Shown here: one piece after another, positions 1 through 7,519 of the stretch | How the letters are laid out: each line of letters begins with the position of its first letter | Position numbering within the stretch: position 1 is the stretch's first letter | DNA from: an uncultured Rhodocyclaceae bacterium | Lineage (GTDB): Bacteria; Pseudomonadota; Gammaproteobacteria; Burkholderiales; Rhodocyclaceae | Direction: 5' to 3' | DNA length: 8,904 nt | Assembly: GCA_903930805.1 (NCBI GenBank) | Contig: CAIYZZ010000184.1 | Location: 1-8,904, forward strand | Notes under the pieces: generated by a model | Told to the model about the DNA's origin: nothing | Database searches by the model: none | Seen by the model: only the letters and a program-made list of their open reading frames with translations | Translations under genes and position numbers: made by a program

Positions 1-437
1 AGGTACAGGCCGACCAGACCGAAGAACACCGGATAGAGGATCATGTTCCAGCCGAACACTGATTTCAGGTTGACGTGTGTTGCGGCGATAAGCACGCGGT
101 CGGCGCGCCCCAGGTCGAGCATGATGATGAAGAGACCAGCGGCGAGCATGATAATCGCCAGCAGGCCTGACAGCGGCGCACGTGGTTTGTAGACTTTCTT
201 GCCGAAGACCGAGCCGATCGAGGCGACGTTGAGCACACCCGAGGCAGCGACGATCAGGAATATGCCGAAGACGTGCGGCAGACCCCAGAACACCTGGTTG
301 GTCATGCCGGTCACTGTGTGGCCAAAGTGCTCCATGTAATACGCGGCGCCGAGGCCGATGGCGCTGACCAAGCCGCCAAGTGCCAGCATGACGTAGAACA
401 GGCGCTCTTCCGCAGGGGTATGTTGCTGGATCTTCAT
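1..437 (-). CDS. dsrP: DsrP, NrfD/PsrC-type membrane quinone-interacting subunit (N-terminal part)
   Basis: Integral membrane subunit of the DsrMKJOP complex, expected to exchange electrons between menaquinone or ubiquinone and the periplasmic iron-sulfur protein DsrO. The gene runs off the left edge, so only the first 145 residues are visible. They begin MKIQQHTPAEERLFYVML and contain four hydrophobic stretches at about residues 13-34, 49-75, 90-108 and 126-145. This fits the start of the multi-helix NrfD/PsrC family. The charged loop GRADR near residue 110 follows the third helix. The ATG at 435-437 lies 5 bases after the dsrO stop, with an AAGGAA ribosome binding site inside the end of dsrO, so translation is probably coupled. 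The family assignment comes from my own translation, as the edge leaves the frame open. Position after dsrO supports DsrP over other NrfD-like proteins. Confidence 0.93.
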   Translation of the reverse strand, partial: MKIQQHTPAEERLFYVMLALGGLVSAIGLGAAYYMEHFGHTVTGMTNQVFWGLPHVFGIFLIVAASGVLNVASIGSVFGKKVYKPRAPLSGLLAIIMLAAGLFIIMLDLGRADRVLIAATHVNLKSVFGWNMILYPVFFGLVGLY

Positions 438-442
438 GGCCG

Positions 443-1204
443 TCAGATTCCTTGGTAGCGTACGCCGAGATTGAGCTTGAGATCGGCGCGGACCTGGGTG
501 GTGGTGGCTTGGGCGACGCTGCGCGAAATTTCGCTATTCGGGTCGTTGAGGTCGCCGAAGAGCATGGCGTTGTGTCCCGCTTTGGTGCAGGTTTCGACAC
601 AGGCTGGAGTCAGCCCTTTGTCTATACGCTGTACGCAGAAGGTGCAGGATTCGACACAGCCCTGGCCGCGCGGGACTTCCGGATTTTGCTCGGTGAGTGG
701 TTGATGCACGAAGGAGCGTGCCTTGTAGGGGCAGGCCAGCATGCAATAGCGACAGCCGATACAAATGTGGCGGTCGACCAGGACGATGCCGTCGGCGCGT
801 TTCATCGAGGCGCCGGTAGGGCAGACATCGACGCAGGGTGGTTCGGCACAGTGCTGGCACATCATCGGCAGCGAATGTGCGCGTCCGGTCTTGGGCTCTT
901 TGAGGTCGATCTTGCGGATCCATTGCGAACCCTGCCGCGCATCTTTTACCGTCTCGTTGATGCCGTTTTCGGTGGCGCAAGCCTTGACGCAGTCATTACA
1001 TCCCGAGGCGCACTTCGTGGTATCGATCAGCATGCCCCAGCGCACTTTGCTGGAGGCACCCGAGCTTGGCGCATTCGGAGAATTGGCCTGCGAGACTTCG
1101 ATCAGATGGAGGCCCGGGGCGAGGGCGGCGACGCCCAAGCCGGTAGTACCGACGGCAACGGCACCGATAAAGCCACGCCGCGATTTATCTTGCGGTTCGT
1201 TCAT
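443..1204 (-). CDS. dsrO: DsrO, periplasmic Tat-exported four-cluster [4Fe-4S] ferredoxin subunit
   Basis: Periplasmic electron-transfer subunit of DsrMKJOP, linking the heme protein DsrJ with the membrane protein DsrP. The 253-residue product starts with a twin-arginine signal (SRRGFIG, residues 8-14) and a hydrophobic stretch to about residue 34, so it should be exported folded with its clusters. Cleavage near SQA-NS (residue 40) is a guess. Cysteines fall in four groups: 65/69/72/76, 116/119/124/128, 148/151/154/158 and 183/187/190/202/206. This pattern is that of the DmsB/PsrB/NrfC-like ferredoxins with four [4Fe-4S] clusters. The start ATG overlaps the dsrJ stop in an ATGA arrangement, which indicates translational coupling. 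An NrfC-like protein of another complex would look similar, but the triheme DsrJ and the NrfD-like DsrP on either side settle the name. Confidence 0.96.
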   Translation of the reverse strand: MNEPQDKSRRGFIGAVAVGTTGLGVAALAPGLHLIEVSQANSPNAPSSGASSKVRWGMLIDTTKCASGCNDCVKACATENGINETVKDARQGSQWIRKIDLKEPKTGRAHSLPMMCQHCAEPPCVDVCPTGASMKRADGIVLVDRHICIGCRYCMLACPYKARSFVHQPLTEQNPEVPRGQGCVESCTFCVQRIDKGLTPACVETCTKAGHNAMLFGDLNDPNSEISRSVAQATTTQVRADLKLNLGVRYQGI

Positions 1205-1569
1205 GGTTTCGCTCCGGCCGATTTATAACCGGCCTTGGGTTGATGACAGTCCCAGCAATCCAGCTTCACGGCGGCGTAGCTGTGACAGCTTTCGCAGAAG
1301 TTGTCCTTGCCTGTTACCGAACCGGTCGTTTTGCTGGCGTGGCAGTTGATACACTCGTTGAGGCTGGCTTTTTCACCACGGATACCCTGACGCATCGTGC
1401 GGTCACGCTGGTGTTTCAGCATTTCCATATGGTTGCGCCGCATTTCCTCGGCCGGTGCGATGCACTGACCGGGATTTTCGATCTTCACCACCGGCTTTGC
1501 TGCGCCGGCGCTGGACAAGGCCGGGGCAAGCAGCAGGACTGCCGCAAAACCGACGAGCGCTCGTTTCAT
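1201..1569 (-). CDS. dsrJ: DsrJ, periplasmic triheme cytochrome c
   Basis: Small triheme c-type cytochrome of the DsrMKJOP complex, acting on the periplasmic side. With the start used here it has 122 residues. A hydrophobic signal or anchor segment (residues 4-24) has no clear need for cleavage, as DsrJ proteins may keep it as an anchor. Three CXXCH heme sites are visible: C73/C76/H77, C92/C95/H96 and C105/C108/H109. Cys36, in the motif GQCIAPAEEMRRNHME, matches the cysteine known in A. vinosum DsrJ as an unusual axial heme ligand, so that feature seems kept. An in-frame ATG at 1576-1578 would add three residues. I chose 1567-1569 because GAGGAG at 1580-1585 then sits 10 bases upstream, instead of 1 base. 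The open frame extends to 1695 but that part overlaps dsrL. The stop overlaps the dsrO start. Confidence 0.95.
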   Translation of the reverse strand: MKRALVGFAAVLLLAPALSSAGAAKPVVKIENPGQCIAPAEEMRRNHMEMLKHQRDRTMRQGIRGEKASLNECINCHASKTTGSVTGKDNFCESCHSYAAVKLDCWDCHQPKAGYKSAGAKP

Positions 1570-1579
1570 GAGAGCCATA

Positions 1580-1585
1580 CTCCTC
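1580..1585 (-). promoter_or_regulatory. Ribosome binding site of dsrJ (decides the start)
   Basis: On the minus strand the sequence reads GAGGAG in the 34-base gap between the dsrL stop and dsrJ. It is 10 bases from the ATG at 1567-1569 but only 1 base from the ATG at 1576-1578. A second purine run, AGGGG, lies 8 bases before the upstream ATG, so that start cannot be excluded. The difference is three residues of the signal segment. Confidence 0.55.
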
Positions 1586-1603
1586 ACCCCTGTATCTTTC
1601 ACC

Positions 1604-3580
1604 TTATTCGCCAAGACCCATCTGGATGTAGCCGGTCGGGCAGACATCGCGACAGATGTGGCAACCGATGCACTTGTCGTAATCCGTCGCGACATAGCGG
1701 CCAGTTGTCGACTCGGTTTTCTTCACCTTGTAGACGGCAGTCTGCGGGCAATAGACGACGCAGTTGTCGCATTCGAAGCACAGGCCGCAGCTCATGCAAC
1801 GCTTGGCTTCGGCGACGACCTGCTTGTCGTCGAGTGGATCAAGACGCTCCTCAAAGTTGCCGAGTGCGCTTTCCTTGTTGAGGTGCGTGATGTGGCGCTT
1901 GTTGCGCGGTGTGTACTGGAAGTGGCCGAGGAATAGTTCGTCGTGCGCGATGACGTAACGGTCGGAACGGTTGTCGTAGTTATGCACTGCGGCTTTGCTA
2001 GAGTCGGTGCCGCACATTGGCTCCGAAATCCTGCCGATGGTCGTGCCTTTTTCAGCCAACTTGCGCATCAGATCGAAGACATGCACGTCGATCTTGGGGC
2101 GACGACCCGCTTCAACGCCCAGCAGGAACTGATCGATGCCGTCAGCGGCAATTGCGCCGTGGCCGATGGCAGTGGTCAGCAGATGGGGACGGATAACGTC
2201 ACCGCCGGCATAGACCCCTGGTTTCCCCTGTACCGCATAGGCCTTGTCGGTACTGATGGTACCCTTGCCGTTGTTGAAAACTTCCAGTCCGGTGAAGTCG
2301 ATCGATTGGCCGATCGCAGAGACGATCAGGTCGGCCGGCAAATCCTTCTCGCTACCGTCGATCCTCTTGATATCGAGGCGGCCACCAACCATCTTGGCCT
2401 CGCACTGGCAGACGCGCAGGGCAGTTGCACGGTTATTGGCGTCCTTGATCACGGCGACGGGCATCCAGCCGCCCATGATGTCGATGCCTTCAGCCTGAGC
2501 ATGGTCGATTTCCGGCTTGCTGGCCATCATTTTGTCGACTGGAAAGACCGAGGTCAGAATGACGTCGGCACCCTGGCGCATGGAGATGTCGGCGACGTCC
2601 TGAGCCATCTGGCCGGCGATCGCACCTTCCCAGTCAGTTGGCTTGGCAGTGGTGATGTGGCCGAGGCGGCGGGCAACGGTTGCGACGTCGATCGAGGTGT
2701 CGCCACCGCCGACCACCACGACGCGCTTGCCGACATGCTTGAGGCGGCCGTCGTTGAATGCCTTGAGGAATGAAGTCGCGGTGACGATGTTACTGACGTT
2801 CTCGGTGCCTTCGACCGGTAGCGGACGGCCACCCTGGGCACCCAAACCGAGGAACACGGCGTCAAAGTCCTTGTTGATCTGATCCATCGAGATGTCGGTG
2901 CCGACGCGGCACTTCAGCTTGACTTCGACACCCAGGTTGAGGATGCGCTGTATTTCGGCGTCGAGAACGTCGCGCGGCGTGCGGTAGCCCGGAATGCCGT
3001 AGCGCATCATGCCGCCGAGGAACTCGTGGTCGTCAAAAATGGTGACCGAGTGACCTTTGAGGGACAACTGGTAGGCCACGGACAGGCCGGCGGGGCCACC
3101 GCCAAGCACGGCAACTTTCTTGCCGGTCAGTTTTGACGGTTTGTTGAATTTCAGGTTGTTCGCAATTGCATATTCGCCGAGGAAGTGTTCGACTGAGTTG
3201 ATGCCAACGTGGTCTTCAACCATGTTGCGGTTGCAGCCAGTCTCGCACGGCGCTGGGCAGACGCGACCCATAACGGCCGGTAGCGGGTTGGCTTCAGTCA
3301 GACGGCGCCAAGCATATTCCTGCCAGGGCATGACGGGCTTGCCATCGGCACCGACGGGGGGCTTCTCGATACCGCGCACGATGTTCAGATAGCCGCGAAT
3401 GTCCTCGCCGGACGGGCATGAACCCTGGCACGGAGGCGTGGATTGGACGTAGGTCGGGCACTTGTGCGACCAACTGGCCTGGAAGATGTTGTCCTGCAGG
3501 CGCTTGAATTTCTGCGGTTCGCCGTCCTTGTAAATGCGAAAGGTCAACTTTTCGGTTTGAGTTTCGGTGGTCGCTGACAT
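1604..3580 (-). CDS. dsrL: DsrL, FAD-containing iron-sulfur NAD(P)H oxidoreductase, electron partner of DsrAB
   Basis: Cytoplasmic flavoprotein of 658 residues, related to the small subunit of glutamate synthase (GltD) and NfnB. It is needed for sulfur oxidation and passes electrons from DsrAB to NAD(P)+. Domains in order: an N-terminal cysteine-rich cluster region (C41, C51, C55, C108, C112, C116); an FAD Rossmann motif GGGPAGLSVAY (160-170); a nucleotide-binding motif VVVVGGGDTSIDVA (287-300); the second FAD motif GVYAGGDV (455-462); a linker; and a C-terminal ferredoxin domain with C595/598/601/604/607/611 and C637/640/643/647. About 35 residues inserted after the second Rossmann glycines (310-345) and the ferredoxin tail separate it from plain GltD. 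The ATG is preceded by CGGAGA. The 51-base gap from dsrK is AT-rich and holds no other gene. DsrL beside dsrEFH points to the oxidative pathway. Confidence 0.97.
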   Translation of the reverse strand: MSATTETQTEKLTFRIYKDGEPQKFKRLQDNIFQASWSHKCPTYVQSTPPCQGSCPSGEDIRGYLNIVRGIEKPPVGADGKPVMPWQEYAWRRLTEANPLPAVMGRVCPAPCETGCNRNMVEDHVGINSVEHFLGEYAIANNLKFNKPSKLTGKKVAVLGGGPAGLSVAYQLSLKGHSVTIFDDHEFLGGMMRYGIPGYRTPRDVLDAEIQRILNLGVEVKLKCRVGTDISMDQINKDFDAVFLGLGAQGGRPLPVEGTENVSNIVTATSFLKAFNDGRLKHVGKRVVVVGGGDTSIDVATVARRLGHITTAKPTDWEGAIAGQMAQDVADISMRQGADVILTSVFPVDKMMASKPEIDHAQAEGIDIMGGWMPVAVIKDANNRATALRVCQCEAKMVGGRLDIKRIDGSEKDLPADLIVSAIGQSIDFTGLEVFNNGKGTISTDKAYAVQGKPGVYAGGDVIRPHLLTTAIGHGAIAADGIDQFLLGVEAGRRPKIDVHVFDLMRKLAEKGTTIGRISEPMCGTDSSKAAVHNYDNRSDRYVIAHDELFLGHFQYTPRNKRHITHLNKESALGNFEERLDPLDDKQVVAEAKRCMSCGLCFECDNCVVYCPQTAVYKVKKTESTTGRYVATDYDKCIGCHICRDVCPTGYIQMGLGE

Positions 3581-3631
3581 CGTCGTCTCCGTAATAATCG
3601 TTATATGTGTGTGCTGATGTTAGTTAATTCG

Positions 3632-5173
<1,542 letters not shown>

Positions 5174-5175
5174 GA

Positions 5176-5898
5176 TCAGCTCTTCTCGATCTGGGCCGCC
5201 CACGGTGCCAGACGGCGTACTTCACGTGGATTGTCGGCCTGGTTGCGGGTGGGGCTGAAGAATACGCCCGGAGCGTGCAGCAGCTTGCTGAAGGGGAAGA
5301 TGATCATCAGCAGTGCGACGAGGAAAAGATGCACGAATAAAGCGGGATGCGCTGGCAGGGGCTGGATGTCGAACGCCATGAGGCCGAGGAAGAATGCCTT
5401 TACGGCGACGATGTCGGTGTGCATGACGAATTTCATACCCAGGCCGGTAACCGCAATCAGCAGCAACAGGGCGAGCATCAGATGGTCGGAGGGGGTCGAG
5501 ATGTAGCGGATTCGCTCGACCAGGAAGCGGCGTGCCCAGAGACCTCCCAGGCCGGCAGCCATGGCGAAGCCGGCATACAGGCCGAACGGCTGGATGAGGG
5601 CGACCCAACTCCAGACCGGATCGGAGAAATAGCGGAGATGACGGGCCAGAACGAGGAAGAGGCCCATGTGGAACATCCAGCCGAACAGCCAGATCCATAG
5701 GTTGCCCTTGAACAGGCTCTCGAAGAGTACGACTTCACGTGCCATGCGAAAGGCCGTGCCTCCCGTGGTGACGGGGGCCGGTGTAGTCGGAATTGACAGC
5801 GGCGCCGGCGTACGGGCAAAGTCATAAATCTTGTATGCAACGCCCGCAGCAAAAATCAAGAAGGCGCAGTAGAACAGGATCGCGAAGAACAGTGTCAT
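5176..5898 (-). CDS. dsrM: DsrM, NarI-like membrane cytochrome b subunit
   Basis: Membrane cytochrome b of DsrMKJOP that connects the cytoplasmic DsrK with the quinone pool. From the chosen ATG it has 240 residues and about five to six hydrophobic segments (2-21, 65-85, 98-121, 139-157, 164-177, 186-204). Histidines that could bind heme b, as in NarI/HdrE proteins, lie at residues 77, 87, 139, 160, 184, 190 and 208; I cannot say which ones do. The tract PAPLSIPTTPAP after the first helix is typical of DsrM. The open frame continues to an ATG at 5968-5970, but that ATG sits in the loop of an 11-bp hairpin and has no ribosome binding site. The 5896-5898 ATG also lacks a clear one (nearest purines GTGGTG), so the start remains the least certain part. 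Confidence 0.93.
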   Translation of the reverse strand: MTLFFAILFYCAFLIFAAGVAYKIYDFARTPAPLSIPTTPAPVTTGGTAFRMAREVVLFESLFKGNLWIWLFGWMFHMGLFLVLARHLRYFSDPVWSWVALIQPFGLYAGFAMAAGLGGLWARRFLVERIRYISTPSDHLMLALLLLIAVTGLGMKFVMHTDIVAVKAFFLGLMAFDIQPLPAHPALFVHLFLVALLMIIFPFSKLLHAPGVFFSPTRNQADNPREVRRLAPWAAQIEKS

Positions 5899-5955
5899 TG
5901 GTAGTGCACCACGGCTAACATGATCACGAAACCAAAACAGAACCGGCACGAAACC

Positions 5956-5985
5956 CGCTACAAACGTCATAAGGCGTTTGTAGCG
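5956..5985 (-). promoter_or_regulatory. Perfect 11-bp inverted repeat in the dsrC-dsrM gap
   Basis: CGCTACAAACG (5956-5966) and CGTTTGTAGCG (5975-5985) are exact reverse complements separated by 8 bases. In the dsr transcript this forms a stable stem-loop 58 bases before the preferred dsrM start. No run of U follows it in the direction of transcription, so it is not a standard intrinsic terminator. A role as an RNA stability or processing element protecting the dsrC message is inferred. An operator for a DNA-binding dimer is the alternative. Confidence 0.7.
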
Positions 5986-5996
5986 CGCTGCGTCAG

Positions 5997-6024
5997 AAAA
6001 AGTCGGCGCTAGCGGGACGGCGCC
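5997..6024 (-). terminator. Possible weak terminator or attenuator after dsrC
   Basis: Read on the minus strand, GGCGC (6020-6024) can pair with GCGCC (6005-6009) across a 10-base loop, followed by GAC and then five T (5997-6001). The stem is short, so termination would be partial at most. The same middle arm can instead pair with GCGCC at 6031-6035 over a 6-base loop. This is an arrangement in which one hairpin excludes the other. It would allow more dsrC than dsrM message, but this is an inference. Confidence 0.3.
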
Positions 6025-6056
6025 TTAGTCGGCGCGTTCCACTGCGCTTGAGTGAC

Positions 6057-6392
6057 TTAAACGCAGCCGGTTGGCTTGGGCAGACCGGCGATCTTGCATG
6101 CCTGCTTGGCCGGGCCATAGGGGAACAGTTCATACAGATACTGGCTGTTACCTTTTTCGGCACCAAGCTTCTTGCCGATGGCTTTGGTCAGCACGCGGAC
6201 TGCCGGGGCAATCTGGAACTCGTTGTAGTAATCGCGCAGGAAGTTGATAACTTCCCAGTGAGAATCGGTCATGGCAACGCCTTCGGTTTGGGCCAGATAG
6301 GCACCAACGTCTTCGTTCCAGGTACCGAGGTCGACCAGATAACCCTCTTCGTCGGTCTCGTAGCTCTTGCCATTTACGTCGATAGAAGCCAT
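6057..6392 (-). CDS. dsrC: DsrC, sulfur carrier protein
   Basis: Small cytoplasmic protein of 111 residues that carries sulfur as persulfide or trisulfide between DsrEFH, DsrAB and DsrK. The conserved C-terminal arm is intact, with Cys99 (in KQACK) and Cys110 next to the last residue (TGCV*), ten residues apart. Both cysteines are required in true DsrC, unlike TusE or the DsrC-like proteins that lack the first one. Family landmarks such as GYLVDLGTWNEDVG (17-30), FLRDYYNEFQIAPAVRVLTK (51-70) and the KGNSQYLYELFPYGPAKQ region (80-97) are present. The ATG has the clearest ribosome binding site of the window. The gene lies 43 bases after dsrH and is followed by a structured 158-base gap, which suggests that its expression is set apart from its neighbours. 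DsrC is usually one of the most abundant Dsr proteins. Confidence 0.98.
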   Translation of the reverse strand: MASIDVNGKSYETDEEGYLVDLGTWNEDVGAYLAQTEGVAMTDSHWEVINFLRDYYNEFQIAPAVRVLTKAIGKKLGAEKGNSQYLYELFPYGPAKQACKIAGLPKPTGCV

Positions 6393-6400
6393 TGCACTCT

Positions 6401-6406
6401 CTCCTT
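6401..6406 (-). promoter_or_regulatory. Strong ribosome binding site of dsrC
   Basis: The minus strand reads AAGGAG (followed by AG), 8 bases before the dsrC ATG at 6390-6392. This is the best match to the consensus in the window and fits high expression of dsrC. The rest of the 43-base dsrH-dsrC gap is AT-rich; I saw no convincing promoter pair in it. Confidence 0.75.
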
Positions 6407-6435
6407 GATTGATGGTTTATTAAGTTCGGCTGATA

Positions 6436-6729
6436 TTACAGCCAGGACTGGTTGGTTTTGTACTCGGCCACGAGGTCGACAAAACCCGCGTAGTCAACGG
6501 TGGTAACGCCGTCCATGAGGCGGTCGGCAATGCCGCGAGCCTCCAGATCGGCGGTCAGGGCGTAAAACTTGAACTTGCCCGCAGCGGCCTTGATCTTGGC
6601 CTCGGCAGCGCCGCCCTTCGCGACGGCATAGACACCATCCTCGATCAGCAGGATGGCACCTTCACCGGTCTTGAGCGCCGAGTCTAGCGCCGGGCGGTCG
6701 TATGGGGATTTATTGATGATATGCAGCAT
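6436..6729 (-). CDS. dsrH: DsrH, TusB-like subunit of the DsrEFH sulfur-transfer complex
   Basis: Cytoplasmic partner in the DsrE2F2H2 hexamer that relays sulfur to DsrC. The 97-residue product begins MLHIINKSPYDRPALDSALK and ends near TNQSWL, both typical of the DsrH/TusB family, with LLIEDGVYA at about residues 27-35. The cysteine known as Cys20 in A. vinosum DsrH is alanine here (Ala18, codon GCG), and the protein has no cysteine at all. Escherichia coli TusB, from memory, also lacks it. I chose the ATG at 6727-6729 because GAGGA lies 7 bases upstream. The longer frame adds MSCRSEETT and would overlap dsrF; its one cysteine is therefore unlikely to be real. The gap to dsrF is 10 bases, and the dsrF stop overlaps the ribosome binding site. 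Confidence 0.95.
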   Translation of the reverse strand: MLHIINKSPYDRPALDSALKTGEGAILLIEDGVYAVAKGGAAEAKIKAAAGKFKFYALTADLEARGIADRLMDGVTTVDYAGFVDLVAEYKTNQSWL

Positions 6730-6739
6730 GGTGGTTTCC

Positions 6740-7102
6740 TCAGAACGACAGGACAACGTCCTGCTCTTCCATCAATTTGCCGATTGCGGCACGGGAGAGC
6801 ACTTCGACGGGCACGGCAAGGTCATCGGCGGTGAGGCCGCGTTCTGTCAAGGATTCCTGATCGACGTAGAGTTTGGTGACATCGTAGTCCTCAAGCGCGC
6901 CGAGTGTCTTCTCAAAGGCCTTGACCTCGATGCCCTTGGTCTGGTGGCCCTTCTTGAGTTGATAGACACCGTCGTCGAGGAAAGCCATCGAGACATCCTG
7001 CTCGAAAGCGGCAGCAATCAGCACAACTTCAAGGGATTCCCAAGCGTAGATGGTACCGTAGGGGGCCTTGCGGTTGACGAACATGAATTGTTTGGTAGCC
7101 AT
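6740..7102 (-). CDS. dsrF: DsrF, TusC-like subunit of the DsrEFH sulfur-transfer complex
   Basis: Cytoplasmic subunit of the DsrE2F2H2 hexamer, of the DsrE/TusC fold. It has 120 residues, with the N-terminal strand and turn QFMFVNRKAPYGTIYAWESL (5-24), the segment VSMAFLDDGVYQLKKGHQ (37-54) and KLYVDQESLTERGL (77-90), all familiar in DsrF/TusC. It contains no cysteine, so its role should be structural or in docking, not in direct persulfide transfer. The ATG at 7100-7102 follows AAGGGGA, and the gap to dsrE is 12 bases. Placement between dsrE and dsrH is the normal order in sulfur oxidisers. Confidence 0.96.
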   Translation of the reverse strand: MATKQFMFVNRKAPYGTIYAWESLEVVLIAAAFEQDVSMAFLDDGVYQLKKGHQTKGIEVKAFEKTLGALEDYDVTKLYVDQESLTERGLTADDLAVPVEVLSRAAIGKLMEEQDVVLSF

Positions 7103-7114
7103 GGTGTCGTCCCC

Positions 7115-7507
7115 TTAATCGCCGAACACAACGAGACGGTCAGCCTGGATGCCGGCTTCGATCAACTGACCAAGGCCAGAGATGCGGAACCCCGGTGCCA
7201 AGTTGGTCGCGTCTTTGCCGTTACGCTTCATTTCGCCATCATCGACGATGCCACGGCGCTGGGCCGCTGCAACACAAACCACCATGTCCAGTTCGCTACC
7301 CTGGGCCAGTTTTGACCAGCGGGCGACGATGTTGCGGTCGTCCTGGGGTGGCGTGGTAAGGCGCGTGGCGTTGTTGACACCGTCGTGATAGAAGAACACA
7401 CGAAACACCTCGTGTCCCTTGGATAGCACCGCCTTGGTGAACTGGTAGGCGCTATCCGAGGCTTGGTGCGTGTAAGGCCCTTCGCTAACAAGAATGGCAA
7501 ACTTCAT
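7115..7507 (-). CDS. dsrE: DsrE, TusD-like catalytic sulfurtransferase subunit
   Basis: Cytoplasmic sulfurtransferase subunit of DsrE2F2H2, which receives persulfide sulfur and passes it to DsrC. The product has 130 residues, the usual DsrE length. Its only cysteine is Cys78, in DMVVCVAAAQRRG, the same number as the active cysteine established in A. vinosum DsrE. Other family landmarks are the N-terminal MKFAILVSEGPYTHQASDSAY (1-21), FFYHDGVNNAT (38-48) and a C-terminal GLGQLIEAGIQADRLVVFGD (111-130). The ATG follows AAGGAC, and the dsrB stop is 12 bases upstream. It could be called TusD in an organism without dsrAB, but the context rules that out. Confidence 0.97.
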   Translation of the reverse strand: MKFAILVSEGPYTHQASDSAYQFTKAVLSKGHEVFRVFFYHDGVNNATRLTTPPQDDRNIVARWSKLAQGSELDMVVCVAAAQRRGIVDDGEMKRNGKDATNLAPGFRISGLGQLIEAGIQADRLVVFGD

Positions 7508-7519
7508 CGCGATCGGTCC

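Noticed and set aside
452..1228. Long plus-strand open frame of 258 codons opposite dsrO
   Set aside because: It is the antisense shadow of a gene with clear motifs, has no recognisable family and arises from GC-biased codon use.
1579..1695. N-terminal extension of DsrJ by about 40 residues
   Set aside because: It overlaps the ferredoxin end of dsrL and would put serine- and arginine-rich sequence before a normal signal segment.
1943..2773. Plus-strand open frame of 276 codons opposite dsrL
   Set aside because: It lies wholly within dsrL on the other strand. Its low-complexity D/G/V-rich composition is typical of an antisense shadow.
3581..3631. AT-rich dsrK-dsrL gap as a promoter, with the repeated ATAACGA
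   Set aside because: The 7-base repeat is short and imperfectly spaced, and no credible -35/-10 pair is visible; a plain intergenic gap with a ribosome binding site explains it.
5899..5970. 24-residue N-terminal extension of DsrM
   Set aside because: Its ATG lies in the loop of an 11-bp hairpin without a ribosome binding site, and the family-like start is MTLFFAILFYCAF. I keep some doubt, as the inner start also has a weak site.
6393..6520. Secondary promoter for dsrC in or before the dsrH-dsrC gap
   Set aside because: A separate dsrC promoter is known in A. vinosum, and AT-rich hexamers such as TGTAAT and TTAATA occur here, but neither has a -35 box at proper distance.
6730..6756. N-terminal extension of DsrH containing a cysteine (MSCRSEETT)
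   Set aside because: It overlaps the end of dsrF, has no suitable ribosome binding site and does not resemble DsrH starts; the ATG at 6727-6729 has GAGGA at good distance.
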